A DNA stretch of 64,000 nucleotides from NCBI GenBank assembly GCA_016808115.1, contig JAEQBH010004434.1, positions 1 through 64,000 of the forward strand, written 5' to 3'. The notes beneath the pieces are model-generated. The model saw only the letters and a program-made list of their open reading frames with translations. It had not been told where the DNA came from and made no database searches. The stretch's first letter is position 1; each line of letters starts with the position of its first letter. The translations under genes and the position numbers were made by a program. The DNA is from Tetrastigma voinierianum. Taxonomy: Eukaryota; Streptophyta; Magnoliopsida; Vitales; Vitaceae. This document shows, one piece after another, positions 10,486 through 22,652 of this stretch.

Positions 10486-11099
10486 AAGTACCTCAACATG
10501 GGAGATGTTTATGAACTTTTAAATCTGCCAATATAGTTTTGATGCAAAATAATCATTGAAGTCGACAATTGGATAAGATGTTCCAGACCCTTCATAACCC
10601 ACATCCATAGCCTTCAGTGATAAAGATTTGAGGGATTTAAACCCAACAAACATACTAGGGTTCCTCAAGCAAGGCCCCTTTGAACTTAACCCCAATAATT
10701 GACATGGAAACGTATAGTTTGACTGATTATTATCATTACCTAACAGTTGTTGAGCTCAAATGTATGAACTCTATTTGGCGATGCAAACCGGCCCATCTAT
10801 CATCTCGAATCCATGTTTGTTCCTCAAATCAAAATTAACTCTGAATTCATCTATGTTTAGGCCTTTATATTGTTCCAACACACAATAAACCCAATTAACA
10901 AAATTGGTCTTCCTTATGTTTCCCACAGCATTAAAATTGAGAACTGAAATACAAGTCCAAACGTATCTCCATCTCTTTGAAAGAACAAGTTAAATCTTTG
11001 GCTTCCCTTAAGATTAAGCAGAATAGCATTAAAACAAGAATTTCATCCGGAAAATCGCTGATCTGATCTTCCCCGTAATTAGATATGCCATAATAAGAT

Positions 11100-11540
11100 T
11101 TCAAAACGCTAAATAAATTAATCTAATGATAGGGCATGGAATGAGAATATATCTAGCACAGACGAGATAGAAAATCGGGATTGATTATAATTTTATTAGT
11201 TATTTATTTAATCGTACTTTTAGGATTTATCTAGGGTTTTATGATTTATACGTAGGTTTATCACCTTGGACTTTTAGGATTTATCTGTTAGGATTTTGGG
11301 ATTTATACACATTAGGGTTTTTATATTGGTGCCTATAAATGACACCTTATGTTTTTGTTTTGGTGGACTTGATAAAATGTTGAAAAACTTCGATAACTTC
11401 ATTCTATTTATTTGTTCACTTTATTTTAATTTTATTATTCTTCATAGCGAGCTATATTACAATCGATAGATTTGTATTATATTGCTGAAATTATGAAATC
11501 GCAAGTACCTCCTCTATCTTTGTTTGTGTAAGTCTCGTCT
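11100..11540. other. AT-rich stretch, possible degraded LTR
   Basis: It contains repeated TTTAGGATTTATC, a TATA-like CCTATAAATGACACC at about 11331 and a T-rich leader. This suggests promoter DNA or an old LTR, but nothing decisive is visible. Confidence 0.25.
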
Positions 11541-12762
11541 TCCTCCTCATGCGATCGATTCTAAGTTTCATTGTAAACTGCAATCAAAACAAGCAGAAAT
11601 TATTTATGCAGATTTCAGAAGAATAGAAGAGGGTAACAGTTTAAAAAGGGACAACAAAATTACAAATTTATCCCATTTTCTTAAAACCAAAAAAAAAATG
11701 TTACTTTTACATAATTTTGATAAATTTATCCCTTTAACCATCATATAGACTTGGATTTAATCCGCTTCAAGTTGGTTTAAATATAACTTAACGATGGTTA
11801 AATCCAAATTAAATAGATATGTTACAAACTTAGACTTTAGCGCCTCCCGGTTGTTCAAATATAACTTAACGATAGTTAATTACATGTGTATAGAAGTTGT
11901 ATTAAAAACTGGAGAAAAACAGCGCTCAAGTTTGTTTAAATGCTAACTTAACGATGGTGATCGCTTATGTATAGAAATGGAGTTGCAATATTTTTTGAGC
12001 TTTAACTTAATAAGTGATAAATTTGTCCAAAATGTGGATATTTTAAGGTTAATAAAAGTGGGGTTAGTTTTATAGAAATAACTTTTATTTTTTATCTCCT
12101 GTAAACAGTTACCGATAGAAAGATGAACAAATTCAAACTTTGAGGGTAACAGTTTTAAAAGAGACAAAGGTAAGTATTACAAATCAACTCATTTTCTTAA
12201 AACAAAAAAAATAAAGAGAAATACATTTAAAATTCAGCCAGAAACATAAAAAGTTATTCGCCGATCTAACCTCTTACTTTATAACCTTAAAATATCTCAT
12301 ACCATATTACCCAATGTGTGTCTCTTCACATCACCCCCAAATTCAACACTTCTTTCTTATTTTTCATTCCTTCAAGCTCTCTCCCTTTCAAACCTTCAAA
12401 AATACGAACTTGGTTTCCTATTTTTCTTCATTTATCACTCAAAGAATCCCAACAATTTATCTTCACCTTTTAATCATTATCTTGTTGTTCTTAACTTTTA
12501 AAAGCATCTCTCAAGTTCAAGAAGAAGAAGCATGTCGGATGTGCTATGAAGAATAAGTAATTCAATCCCCAAATTCAAACCTGCCTTCTTCTAAGCTTGT
12601 TCTCTTCGTTAGCAACACTTGAACAAACTTGAAGGATGTCAATTCAAAGGTGGTGTTTGTTTTTATATCTCAGATAGAACTTTTTTTTAGCTTAATGATG
12701 AATAGTACTTAATAGCATTAAGTATTAAGTTGTTTGTTTTTTAACATTAGGTAGTGAGTAGG

Positions 12763-13633
12763 GATGGCAACGGGATGGATTATTTTGGGTTCCCGTCTCG
12801 TCTCGCTCTTAATGGCACAGGTTTAATTTAATTTTAATCGGGTTTTTAACGGGTTTAGGTTTATTTTCTCAAATCCGAGACGGGTTCAGGTATTGTTACT
12901 CTCTGTAAAACCCGAGAAAATTAGAAATTTTCAAAAATGGCAAAATGTTAATAAAAATAATAAATTACCATAAGGGTTCAGGGAAGCCTAGAAAATTCTC
13001 TAGATCTCGGATGTGTGAAGCGAGATTTCTGTAGTTAAATTCGTCTACGTGAAATCCCCAGTGGCTTAGAAAAGTTTCGTCGGGTGCAAGGCAATGAATT
13101 TTTTCCAATTTTACGGGTGATAAGTTGTCGGTGACTCAAATGTGAGATTTTACGAAAATCTCAAAAGTCGGGAAATGGTTTGAGCTAAGTTCATTTAAAA
13201 TAAAGTGAGCGAAAAGGCGGTGTTCGAGGCGAGAAAGCGAACCCCATTGAAACAATATGAACCATGTATCTAAAATAATAATAATAAGCCCCGCCCCGAT
13301 TATATTTTAAAAATAATTTTTATTATTTTATTTTATCTTTTAATATAAATAATTATTATTATTATATTTTTTTAATAATAATTTATAAAATTCATAATAT
13401 TTTTATTTTTATGAAAAATATTAATTTTAATATAATAAAAATAAAAGCAAATTTAAAAAATTAAAAAATTAAAAAATAAAGCAAAAATAAAATGTAAACG
13501 GGCCGAGTTTTGATTTTACGTCTCACTTTCTGTATTTTAATTTTTAAATGAGACAGATTTGGGAATTGAAAAATAAACGGCTAGGAGTCGGGATGGGGCA
13601 TACATCCCCCGAGCCCTCGATTGTCATCCCACT
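12763..13633. mobile_element. hAT-like non-autonomous repeat with GGGATGGCAA termini
   Basis: It begins GGGATGGCAACGGGATGG and ends CGATTGTCATCCC, imperfect terminal inverted repeats of a widespread plant family. CGGGTTTTTAACGGGTTTAG-type text follows the left end, and CCCCGCCCCGA lies at 13289. It is interrupted by LTR DNA at 12904-13288. The flanks (TAGTGAGTA and ACTAGTAGTG) do not give a clean duplication. Confidence 0.55.
12904..13288 (+). mobile_element. Truncated 5' part of a Gypsy LTR
   Basis: It starts TGTAAAACCCGAGAAAATT and continues with TCTCTAGATCTCGGATG, 'TAAGTTCATTTAAAATAAA' and 'AACAATATGAACCATGTAT'. All of these occur in the same order in the reverse-strand LTR ending at 60310. 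It stops abruptly after (ATA)n and is joined to CCCCGCCCC of the host repeat, so about 80% of the LTR is missing. Confidence 0.75.
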
Positions 13634-15159
13634 AGTAGTGTATATTCTTTGGATTCTTCTTCTTGTTGGGCAATGATTGAATTTTTCTTATTTTTGTGGA
13701 AAATGACTTTTTCTGAATAGAAAAAGCCAAATATTTTAACTTACATTCGAAGCTTTTGAAAATTTGATAAGTCGTGAAAATTTAAAAAAAACAAAACGAC
13801 TATCTTTTAAGAAAGCTATTTAGCTTCAGCATTAAGTCAAAAAACAAACACCACGAAGTTTTAACGCATTTAACTACAATATTAAACTTAACCATTGTGT
13901 TAATTTATATAAACAAACTTGAAGGGTGTTAAGTCAGGGTTTCTAACCTTGATTTTACATACGTATTTGAACACTTAGTCGTTAAATTAGCGTTGAGTGG
14001 CTTGAAGGTGTCAGGTTTGGGTTTCCTATGTGACTTTTATAAGTGTTGGGCAACCGCTCGTTAAGTTATGTTGAACAAACTTTAAAGTTAATTAGAGGTT
14101 TGTAACTTCGATAAATTATTTAGATTTGACTTAACCATATATTTGAACAAACTTACATTATCAAATATTTGACTTAACCATTATAACAAAGTTGTTATTT
14201 AGTATCAAATCCCAAAGAAACGAGTAAAAGAAAAAGCTACAAATTGGAAATAAATAAGGAAATGAAATAAAAATAGAGGGAAAATGAAAGTTTGAGGAAA
14301 ATTAAGAGTAAGTTGTCATATGGTGTTTAGAGAGGTAAATTGTCAAATGATGTGCTTTAATCTTCTTGTTAAATTAGCGTTGAAAAGGGACAAAAGGGAA
14401 ATGATATTGCAAATTTAACCCATTTTGTTAAAACCCAAAAAATAAAGATAAAAACACATAATTTTAACAAATTTACCCCTTTAACCACCATATGGCAATT
14501 TACTCTCATTTCCCTCAAACTTTCATTTTCCCTATATTTTCCTTTCCTTTCCTTATTCATTTATCATTATCTCACGTTTGTAGCTCTTTTGTTTCATCGG
14601 TTCTCTTTTAGATTTGATACCGTCTTCTTTGTTACAGTAGTTAAGTCGATCTTTGATACCAAGTTTCTGTTTAAATATATGGTTAAAGTTTAATCTAAAT
14701 AGTTATTGATTACAACCTGACAACACTTGAGTATTCGAATATAGAATTAATAGTTAAGTCAGTAATATATAAGCTATGTTAAAACTTGGAAGCGGCAATA
14801 AGCTAATTTGTTTAGATGTTAACTTAACGGTGTTTAAAGTCGAATATAGGTAAAAATATTGTTAAAAACTGTATGTTTATTCTTAAAGTTTGTTCAGAAT
14901 CGCGCATGATGAAATAAGTTTGGAAGAAATCGGGTTTGAATTTAGGGATTGAATCACTTATTCTTCATAGCACATCTGACATAAGCTATTCTTCTTGAAT
15001 TCGATATACTCTTAAAAGAAGAAGAACAAAAATAAGGATTAAGTGGGTGAAGTTAAATTATTGTGAGTCTTTGAGTTATAAAGAAAAATAGGAACTCAAG
15101 TTCGTATTTTTTAAAGTTTAGAAGGGAGAGAAGCTAGAATTTGGCAAAATTGATACGTC

Positions 15160-16150
15160 GCTAAACCACGACCACGAACAACATATTTTTCGCGGGTTTA
15201 GGTTGAGTATAATCGTGTTTAGGTCGTATTCGTGTTAACCGCTGCTTAACGTTTAATAAATGGGTCATATTCGTGTTGACACCTATCTGAATTTGACCGA
15301 ATGATCCGTTAATTATTATATTAATTAATTAACCTATTTAATAAGTTATTTGTGTTTAAATATGGATTATTAGTGCATTCCTATTAATTTAAATAATAAA
15401 ATTAAGAAGCGTATTAAATTTAACAGGTTATTTAGTAACGTCATGGATGATTAATTATAGTGCTTATTATTTTATAATCGAATTAAATGGAGTCGTAATC
15501 GTGTTGGCCTGCTGAATAATAAATTGGTTGGGTTTGGGATTAGAATATTGTGCGTTTATTATTCGGTGCCGGGTTTGGATCAGAGAATCATTGTGCGGTC
15601 GTATATTATTATGACGAATATGACTATCGAGCGTGGTGCACTCACGGGAGAAGCGAAAGGCTCGAGTAAAACGAGAGGAGTTTTGTACGGAAATAGTGCG
15701 TTTAGAAAAAAATCGAAATATAATCTTGGTTTTGAAAATATGTCATGATGCGTTTGAAGTCTTTAGCAAATTTAAAGTGAAGTTCACAGCATTGGCTATT
15801 GAGCTCTAAAAATTTTCAAAGTGGCGTTGAGAACGGCGGCTGTTGGTGAGATGTTCACAGTGATGCGAAAATAAAATGCGGCGAAAATGGGAACCGATGG
15901 CGGAGTCGTTGTGAACGACGACGGCTGGTTGCTCGATAGCCAGGTCGTTCTGCGCCGGTGGCTTGCGTGCCCAAGGTCGATAGCGGCGTTGTGGTGCGGC
16001 GGCTTCATGTAAAAATCTGGCTTATTGAACTGGCATATTTCGCCAGTATTATAATCTGGATTTTTCTAACAAAACTCAAACAAGAGAGAATGGCTCAATT
16101 TGGGGGTGATGTGGCACATCGAGGGGTAATTTTGTCTACAATAGGCATAT
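15160..16150. other. Intergenic, with a GGTCGTATTCGTGTT-type dispersed repeat
   Basis: About 15180-15330 contains ATCGTGTTTAGGTCGTATTC and GGGTCATATTCGTGTTGACA, text typical of a dispersed plant repeat. About 15800-16010 is CpG-richer, with short ORFs on both strands that resemble no family I know. Confidence 0.4.
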
Positions 16151-16336
16151 TTTAAGGTTATAAATGTAAAAGTTAATTTTGCAAGTAACTTTTCTTTTTT
16201 TTCCTTTTAAGCCAATTTCTCTAAGTTCGAAACTTGAGGAGTTCCGACGCGATCACTACCATCTTCATGGAATCAATCTGAAGCTCTAAACCCTAGTGGA
16301 TTATGCAAGGTCGAACACTGTGAATCTCTACGGAAA

Positions 16337-16686
16337 ATGGAGAATCAAGATGTAATGGAGATTCAGGGAATTATAGAGAATCAGGGAGGAATGGAACCAG
16401 AGCATGAGTCGGAAGGAGAAGAAAGGCGGTGAAGAAGCAAAGGAAGCAGAGGACGGTGGCGGCGTTGAGGCGGCGGGAAGAAGAGGAGGCGCTGTTGAAT
16501 GATCCGGAGGAGCAGGAGAGACTGAGGCTGATGGAGGAGGAAGAGGCCGAGAGGAACGAGAGGGAGATTAGGATGTGGGAGGAGCGAGATAGGGTATGGC
16601 TTGAGGAGGCGGCGGAGAGGAAGAGGAGGGAGGAGGCGGAGGAGGATGAGCGGAGGAAGATTCTGGAGGAGCTGAAGAAGAAGGAG
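16337..16686 (+). CDS. URP: URP exon 1: charged coiled coil
   Basis: From 16429 the frame reads KKQRKQRTVAALRRREEEE, then LLNDPEEQERLRLMEEEEAE and continues Glu/Arg/Lys-rich to KKKE at about 16686, before GTTTGTGG. The NDPEEQ block and the heptad-like helix are characteristic of plant URP N-termini. No ATG is in frame upstream of a stop. The ATG at 16404 gives MSRKEKK and falls out of frame within GGCGG at 16425-16429, where one extra G would explain the shift. The ATG at 16337 lies in the third frame. Confidence 0.75.
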
Positions 16687-19600
16687 GTTTGTGGTTCCTT
16701 TAATTTTTCTTCTTTTTTTGTCTGAATTCCTTAAGGAATGGGAGAAACTGGATAATCAAGGAATGAGGGGCAATTACGAAGTTATACGTGGCTCATTTGG
16801 GATCATAGGGTTGTTTTTGAAATCAAATTCTTCTATTCTTCCGTTTTGGAAAAACTTATATTTTGAAAGGTTTGCATAAGAATTGCGAACTGCAGACTGT
16901 GTTTGGTTGCCGAGGAAGTGGGAAAAGAGCGGAATAGTGTGACTGAATTGGACTCAGCTTTATAGGATGTAGTGTTATAGCAATAAAGCACTCTAATTAG
17001 TTACCACAACAGAAAAATCCATATTTGAAGTTTACCAGTGTGAGAATTTAGCACAAGTGTGTTGGTTGCTGAGAAGAGCGACAAATGGAGAGAAATCAGA
17101 TAGTCAGATGCAAGGTCATTTTGCAGATTTATGTGCTTATATTCGCATCGCTGAGGGATAGGACTGTTTGTTTAGCATTTTGGAGGGACTTATCTTTTTC
17201 TCAGCAGCAATATATATATTAGCAAATTTCTCGGGAAATTTGCTTTATGTTTATGTTTGGTCGCTAAGGAAGTCAGGGGAGAAGGAGGAAGCGAGATTTT
17301 GAATCTCAAGGACATTAGTACATGCAGAAGACTGTCTGCATAGTGTTCAAAGTACCTTTCTTCCTCTTATTTGCAAAATATTTAGTATCTGGAAAAGTAA
17401 CTCTAAATGAAAGCATAAATGTGATGTGCTTCCGTTTTTCAAAGCAAGCATTGTTAGTAGAGACAGAAATTTTGGTGGGAGAATTCACTTTAAATTTGTT
17501 TTGGGTGGTTAAAGTGAGGAAAGGACAGAATTTGGGAATTTGAATTCTAGGGCATGTCTACTGTAGTTATATACTAGTGATAGGCCCTTTAAGAGCATGG
17601 GATTGTTTGTATAGTATTTTGGAAAGACTCTTCTTAGTCTTGAGTTAACAGCATAATTGAGCAATTTGTCTGAAATAATTTACAGGTTGACAAGGAGAAT
17701 GAGTTGGGAATGATGATGATGATGATGATTGGAGATATGAAGAAGGCCTAGAAATTATCTGGCAAGGAATGAGATAATTGTCAAGAAGAAAGGTCAGGAT
17801 TTCAAAGAAAGATTACAGACCAACACTAGCACACAGTAGTCTTTACATCTGTTCTATATGTATAGTTATTTGCCTAGATTACTTTATGGGGTGTGTGCTC
17901 CTCGTAGTTGTGGAAGAATTTGAATTCTAAACTCCAATGTTTTCTTCACAGGATACCGATAGACCCACATCAAATCCCCTTCCTCCTCAATCAGAAGCAT
18001 TTTCTGATCGCAATGCATCAGTAATTTCATCCCAACGGGCACTTGCAGAGGTGTCAGAACAAACCCCAAACTTTGGAACAGAACAGGTTGACTTCTGTTC
18101 ATTCTATTTTTCTATTATTGTTTATTTCCTTTTTGTGGCTGATGGGTCCTTGTACTTTGAGCTTGCACAAGTATTTATATTTTTTCACGAAGAAGATTGT
18201 TAGGTCTAATTAAACAGTTATGTGTGGCAGGATAAAACTCACTGTCCTTTCTACTTCAAAACTGGAGTTTGTCGGTATGGGCAAGAATGCAAAAGACTTC
18301 ATTATTTACCTGATAAATCGCACACTCTTTTAATGAAGAACATGTACAGTGGACCTGGCCTTGCTTGGGAGCAAGATGAAGGACTTGAGGTCTGTAAACA
18401 ATGCCTTCATGTACCTTTGTATCCTGTAATTTTACCTGCAGCATTCTTTTTTCACTGTCTTCGAATTCCAGAAACATTTTATTAGAACTGTTGTTGTTAC
18501 CTGATTAAAGGCGACTCATAGCACTCTTTATGATGCAGTTTGGACATGAGTAGCTGAAACCTCCTATATGGAGTGTTGTGCTCCATAAATTGACCTCTCT
18601 CGTTACTAGCTCAATTTTTGGGTTTCCATAATTTGTGTTATGACTATATGGCAATGTTTTGAATTAATGATATACTAATACGACAGTTCAGACTATATGT
18701 TTCATGTAGTCCAAATGTGCTTCAGACCTGGTCCTGCTCAAGTGTGTCCCCAGTCTGGTCAAGTTTGTTCCCATTTCCTAGTATCAATCTGGGTTCAATG
18801 CTAGCTCCCAGTTTTCCTTTAAAAAAAAAAAAATCTTTTATACACGATTGTTTATCGCCTTGGCCAGGTCTTGAACCTGGAACCTCCCAAAACTCAACCC
18901 AATCCTTTCCAGCTCAAGTCAAGCCTCAAGGAAAAGCTAATGCTATCTCCAGTTTCTATTTCCATCCATGATTTGAACACTTAGTTTTGGAGTATTTTCA
19001 CAAACCAGTTATCATGAAAGGTCCATATTGTTGGTAAAATAAGCTTATTATTACTTCTAGTGGTTTTGATTCCTGGTTTTAGATGTTTATAGGAGCTGCT
19101 AACCTTTGTAATTAATAATGTCAAATTTTATTTTGACATGTGGAACTTGTACGTTCTTGTAAACCTTAGTGGCTTTGATTTCATATCTTGTTTTTTTTAA
19201 TAAGTTGATTTCAAATTATGTCTACTTGTCAGAAGTGTTTTTTTTGTACAAGTGGTTGCTGTAAAACAGTTATTGTTGTGCTCTTTGACTCAATTTAAAT
19301 CAGAAATTCATCTCAAGATTCATTTGGTGGAGTACTTAGTCTTGGCAGCGAATTTGGGTTAGGTAGATTTTAGCATTTCTGTATCCTACTTGGTGCTACT
19401 GGAGAGTAGCTATCCTATCACTTTTTTTGTAATTGTTTAGTTAATGCAAAATACCCGATGAGTTATTTCTTTTCTATATGCCTTCTAGTCTTAATGTTCT
19501 GACATACCTATATTTTGTGAAGGTTTGTTATTGTAGTTGTGCACGAGAGGTAATTGATATCTTTGTATGATATAAATAAAATAAAAAGATATTTTGATTC

Positions 19601-21256
19601 TTCATGTAATTTTTGTGTTTTCAGAATTATAAATAGTGAATATCTTTCTGGTTTAGGTTGCATTTGTTGAGATTTATTTTCTATTGAATTCATTTGATAG
19701 TTTCTTATCCGTATGTGTTCTCTGTATCCTGAGCTTTTGCTCCTTAACAACTAGTAAGATTTGGGCAACATCTTTTTTTCTCGAGTATTGGAGCTGTTCC
19801 TCTGATGGCAGTTGGTACTTACCAAGGTTTGAGCTTGCAGGCAGCAAAATCTACTTGTAGGTGGTGTGTTTGGTGGTTCTTCACTTAAAAAGGATACCTG
19901 TTGATTCTATTACTGAACATAGGGTGAAAGTTATTTCTACCATATATATTATATGTAAAATAACATATGTTGAAAAAAAAAAAAGAGAAATGTGAAGAAA
20001 AATTACTAAATTTATAAAACCATTAATTATGTTCACTTGCGGGTGGTTGCATTTGGTGAGTATTCACTTAAAAAGGTAACTGGTTAATTCAATTACGGAA
20101 CGCAGACAGAATATTATTTCTCCTATTTATATCTTATACTATATAAGATGTGTTAAAGGATTATTAGATATTATAGGAACCTAACCATTCACTGGTTCAC
20201 GTACCTTATACTCACAGGAACTTAATTTACTAACATGCGTCCCTGTCAGCAATTTTCTGTGATGAAGTTCTCGAGTCTTTTCTTTCTCATAGCCTATAGA
20301 AAGGTGTCAGCCAAATATGATGTTATTGAACTAGAAAAAATCATCCCACCTGCCATTGTGTGGTTTGGTACTAAGGACCCCTTGCTGCCAACCGTCAAGA
20401 AAATGAATTCAAATGATTTGCTTGAGACTAGAAGACCCTATGAAACAGCATGCACTGGCAGATGCATCTTTGATTAGAAAAATCAGTTTGACCATATTCT
20501 TCTTTGCCCTGTTATCTATAAAAAAAAAAAAAAAAAAATTCTTCTTTGTCCTGTTGCATTTCAGTTGTGGCTGCATCGTTTTTCTTTGGCTGTGTTTCTG
20601 CAGGTGGAACCCACCCTGGACATGCAAATTATCATCTTTTAGGGGTTCAACAGGGTTCCTAGGGTAGGGTGGGTCCTTTAGCATTTCATTTTGCTTGCAA
20701 CTATGTGCCAATTTGGATTGAGAGGAAGAACTGGATCTTTGATGGCAGAGAGAGTTCCGCCAAAGAATTGTGGAGCAGGGTCCATTAATTGTCTTTGATC
20801 TGGGCCTTGATGACTAAAGTTTTTTTTGATCATCTTGCATTTTCCTTTTATTCAAAGTATCTCTTATCTTTTCTGCTTTGTTTCTTCTCTTTTGTTTTTG
20901 TTGTGAGGGGAACACTAATCTCCCACACTTTTATATAATGTTTCTCTTTTTTGTGTATAAAATTTCTCAGTTTTCATTATGGAAAAGAAAGCATAAAGAT
21001 TTTTCCCATTCTGATCACCTAGGTTATTTGCTTGCAATCCCTCGTCATTTGTCCATCTATTTTGCAAAGGAACAATTTTTAGTTGAGACCTTCCACAGCT
21101 CCCAGGCCCTCCATCGCACTCAATCCCTTACTAGCTTCTTTTCTTCTTTTTTTTTTTCCTTTCTTTTAAAGGAAGCAGACATTTTCATTGTCCACTGAGG
21201 GTAGGAGCTGGGGAATTTCCTCATTATCTGAAACAAAAAGAGATATAGATAGAGAG

Positions 21257-21288
<32 letters not shown>

Positions 21289-22581
21289 AGACAAGAGCGA
21301 ATCAAGGATAAGGCTATAAGCTTCAAGGGACTGCTGAAGGATGATCAATTAATATCGAAGAGGCTTCTTCTTGATCTTTTTATGTGCTAGTAGTATTATT
21401 GGGGTGTCCCTCTACCTTCTTTTTGTTTAATATATATGCTTTGTTTATTCATCGAAAAAAAAAATTATGTACTAGTCGTATTGTGACCCATTAGTATTAA
21501 GCAAGGAGTTTACAAAATGGCAAAAGACCATTCTGTTATATAGTGAAAGTAAGGAAGACAACAATAAAGTTATAAAACATCCACAAAAGGAAATGAGGGG
21601 CAGCTTTGTCTTTTCAATAAAATTTTGTCCCCACGCTCAAATGAAAGAGCTATAGGTGCATTAAGCACATTTAGAAAATGTGGTTCATATTAAGGATGAG
21701 TTTTTTTTTTCTTTTTTTTTTCATTTCAGTATCTTATTTTCTTGGGAGCTACTCTCTTAAGTGTTATGCTAAGTGCATGCATTTTTAGTTATATCTCTAG
21801 AGCGGTTAAGTTGATGAACGCACTGTAGTTATGTGTTTGCTATGTTTTGAATGGGGGACCTCAAAGTCACAGTACATTGTGTAGTAACCTCGTTTGCCTT
21901 GAAATTGTAACATATATTAATGCTGGATTCTTTATCCATTGAGTGAAATTTGAGTATTACATTGAGCATATTAATTTTATGTGTGGGGACTTGTTTGAGT
22001 TTCTTGAGGATGTTGTACTCATCCATATTACATGAAACTAATTTGTGTTACTCGAATCATATCATTGGTTGTCTCTGTTTATTTAAATTTATGTGGATCT
22101 GCATCTTAAAATTTGTTTTTTGCCTTGTGCTATTTTTTCCCTTTGTCCCTTTTTCTTATATCAGTATACAGACAATGAAGTTGATCGCTGTTATGAGGAA
22201 TTTTATGAGGATGTACACTCAGAGTTCCAAAAATATGGAGAAATTGTGAATTTCAAGGTGACTTACCGCTATTTTTAGACCTATGATTTATTTTTAAGAT
22301 TTTTGTGCTACTCATTTTGAAACAGGAACCTAATTTTGGAAGCATTGAACACTAACAAAGCAGCTAACAAATTCTTTGCTTCTTTGATAATATTGGTTCC
22401 TTAAAATTTTGAAGATTTGACAATCTGTGAACTTGAATGAAGTTTCTCATAGGAGGTTCCAAGTTCGAGTCTCAATGGGGACAAAAAAAAGAAAAAACAT
22501 TTACCTATCCAAAAAAAAATGAAGTTTCTCCTGCTAAATGAGAACAAAATTTTGCTAGCTATTCAGTGAAACATGTGGAGG

Positions 22582-22652
<71 letters not shown>

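Larger units (their letters stand above)
7037..11085 (-). pseudogene. F-box/FBD/LRR protein, broken copy 2
   Basis: Read on the minus strand from about 11085, the F-box reads ISDFPDEILVLML, followed by SKRWRYVWT, EQYKGLNIDEFRVNFDLRNK and FPCQLLGLSSKGP (LRR region, to 10490). EPKMLFKNVPRLFEVSF lies at 10040-9990. The C-terminal FBD domain is at 7330-7037 with VVEIAGYRNY, ENAVTLEKIIID and VPIGVELVML before a stop. The order F-box, LRR, FBD is the normal architecture of this plant SCF-adaptor family. An internal frameshift and stops near 10790, a MITE at 10051-10485, amplified DNA at 9200-9830 and unrelated repeats at 7380-9020 break it. It is about 4 kb long instead of the usual 1.5-2 kb. Confidence 0.8.
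11540..15160. mobile_element. Large inverted-repeat (foldback or MULE-like) structure
   Basis: The clearest arms are about 12355-12640 and 14880-15145. They share, in inverse orientation, ATACGAACTTG, TTCCTATTTTTCTT, 'GATGTGCTATGAAGAATAAG' and 'CAATCCC.AAATTCAAACC'. Outside and inside them is a degenerate unit, 'GTTTAAATATAACTTAACGATGG', at 11770, 11850, 11935, 13870-14170 and 14640-14830. A 'GGGACAAAAGGG...TTACAAATTTA.CCCATTTT' block occurs at 11650, 12155 and 14385. There is no transposase ORF. The centre holds a hAT-like repeat and an LTR fragment. Confidence 0.6.
18500..22160. other. URP intron 4 (about 3.8 kb) with TE debris
   Basis: The intron runs from the donor at 18390 to the acceptor at 22164. 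It holds a SINE- or LINE-tail-like piece (18800-18935), a diverged tandem duplication (about 19870-19985 against 20035-20160, both with TTCACTTAAAAAGG.TAC), and a LINE 3' end (20690-21465). The remainder shows nothing recognisable. Confidence 0.6.

Noticed and set aside
12314..12556. ORF ending EEEACRMCYEE
   Set aside because: It lies in an inverted-repeat arm. The other arm does not keep the frame, so it is unlikely to be a gene.
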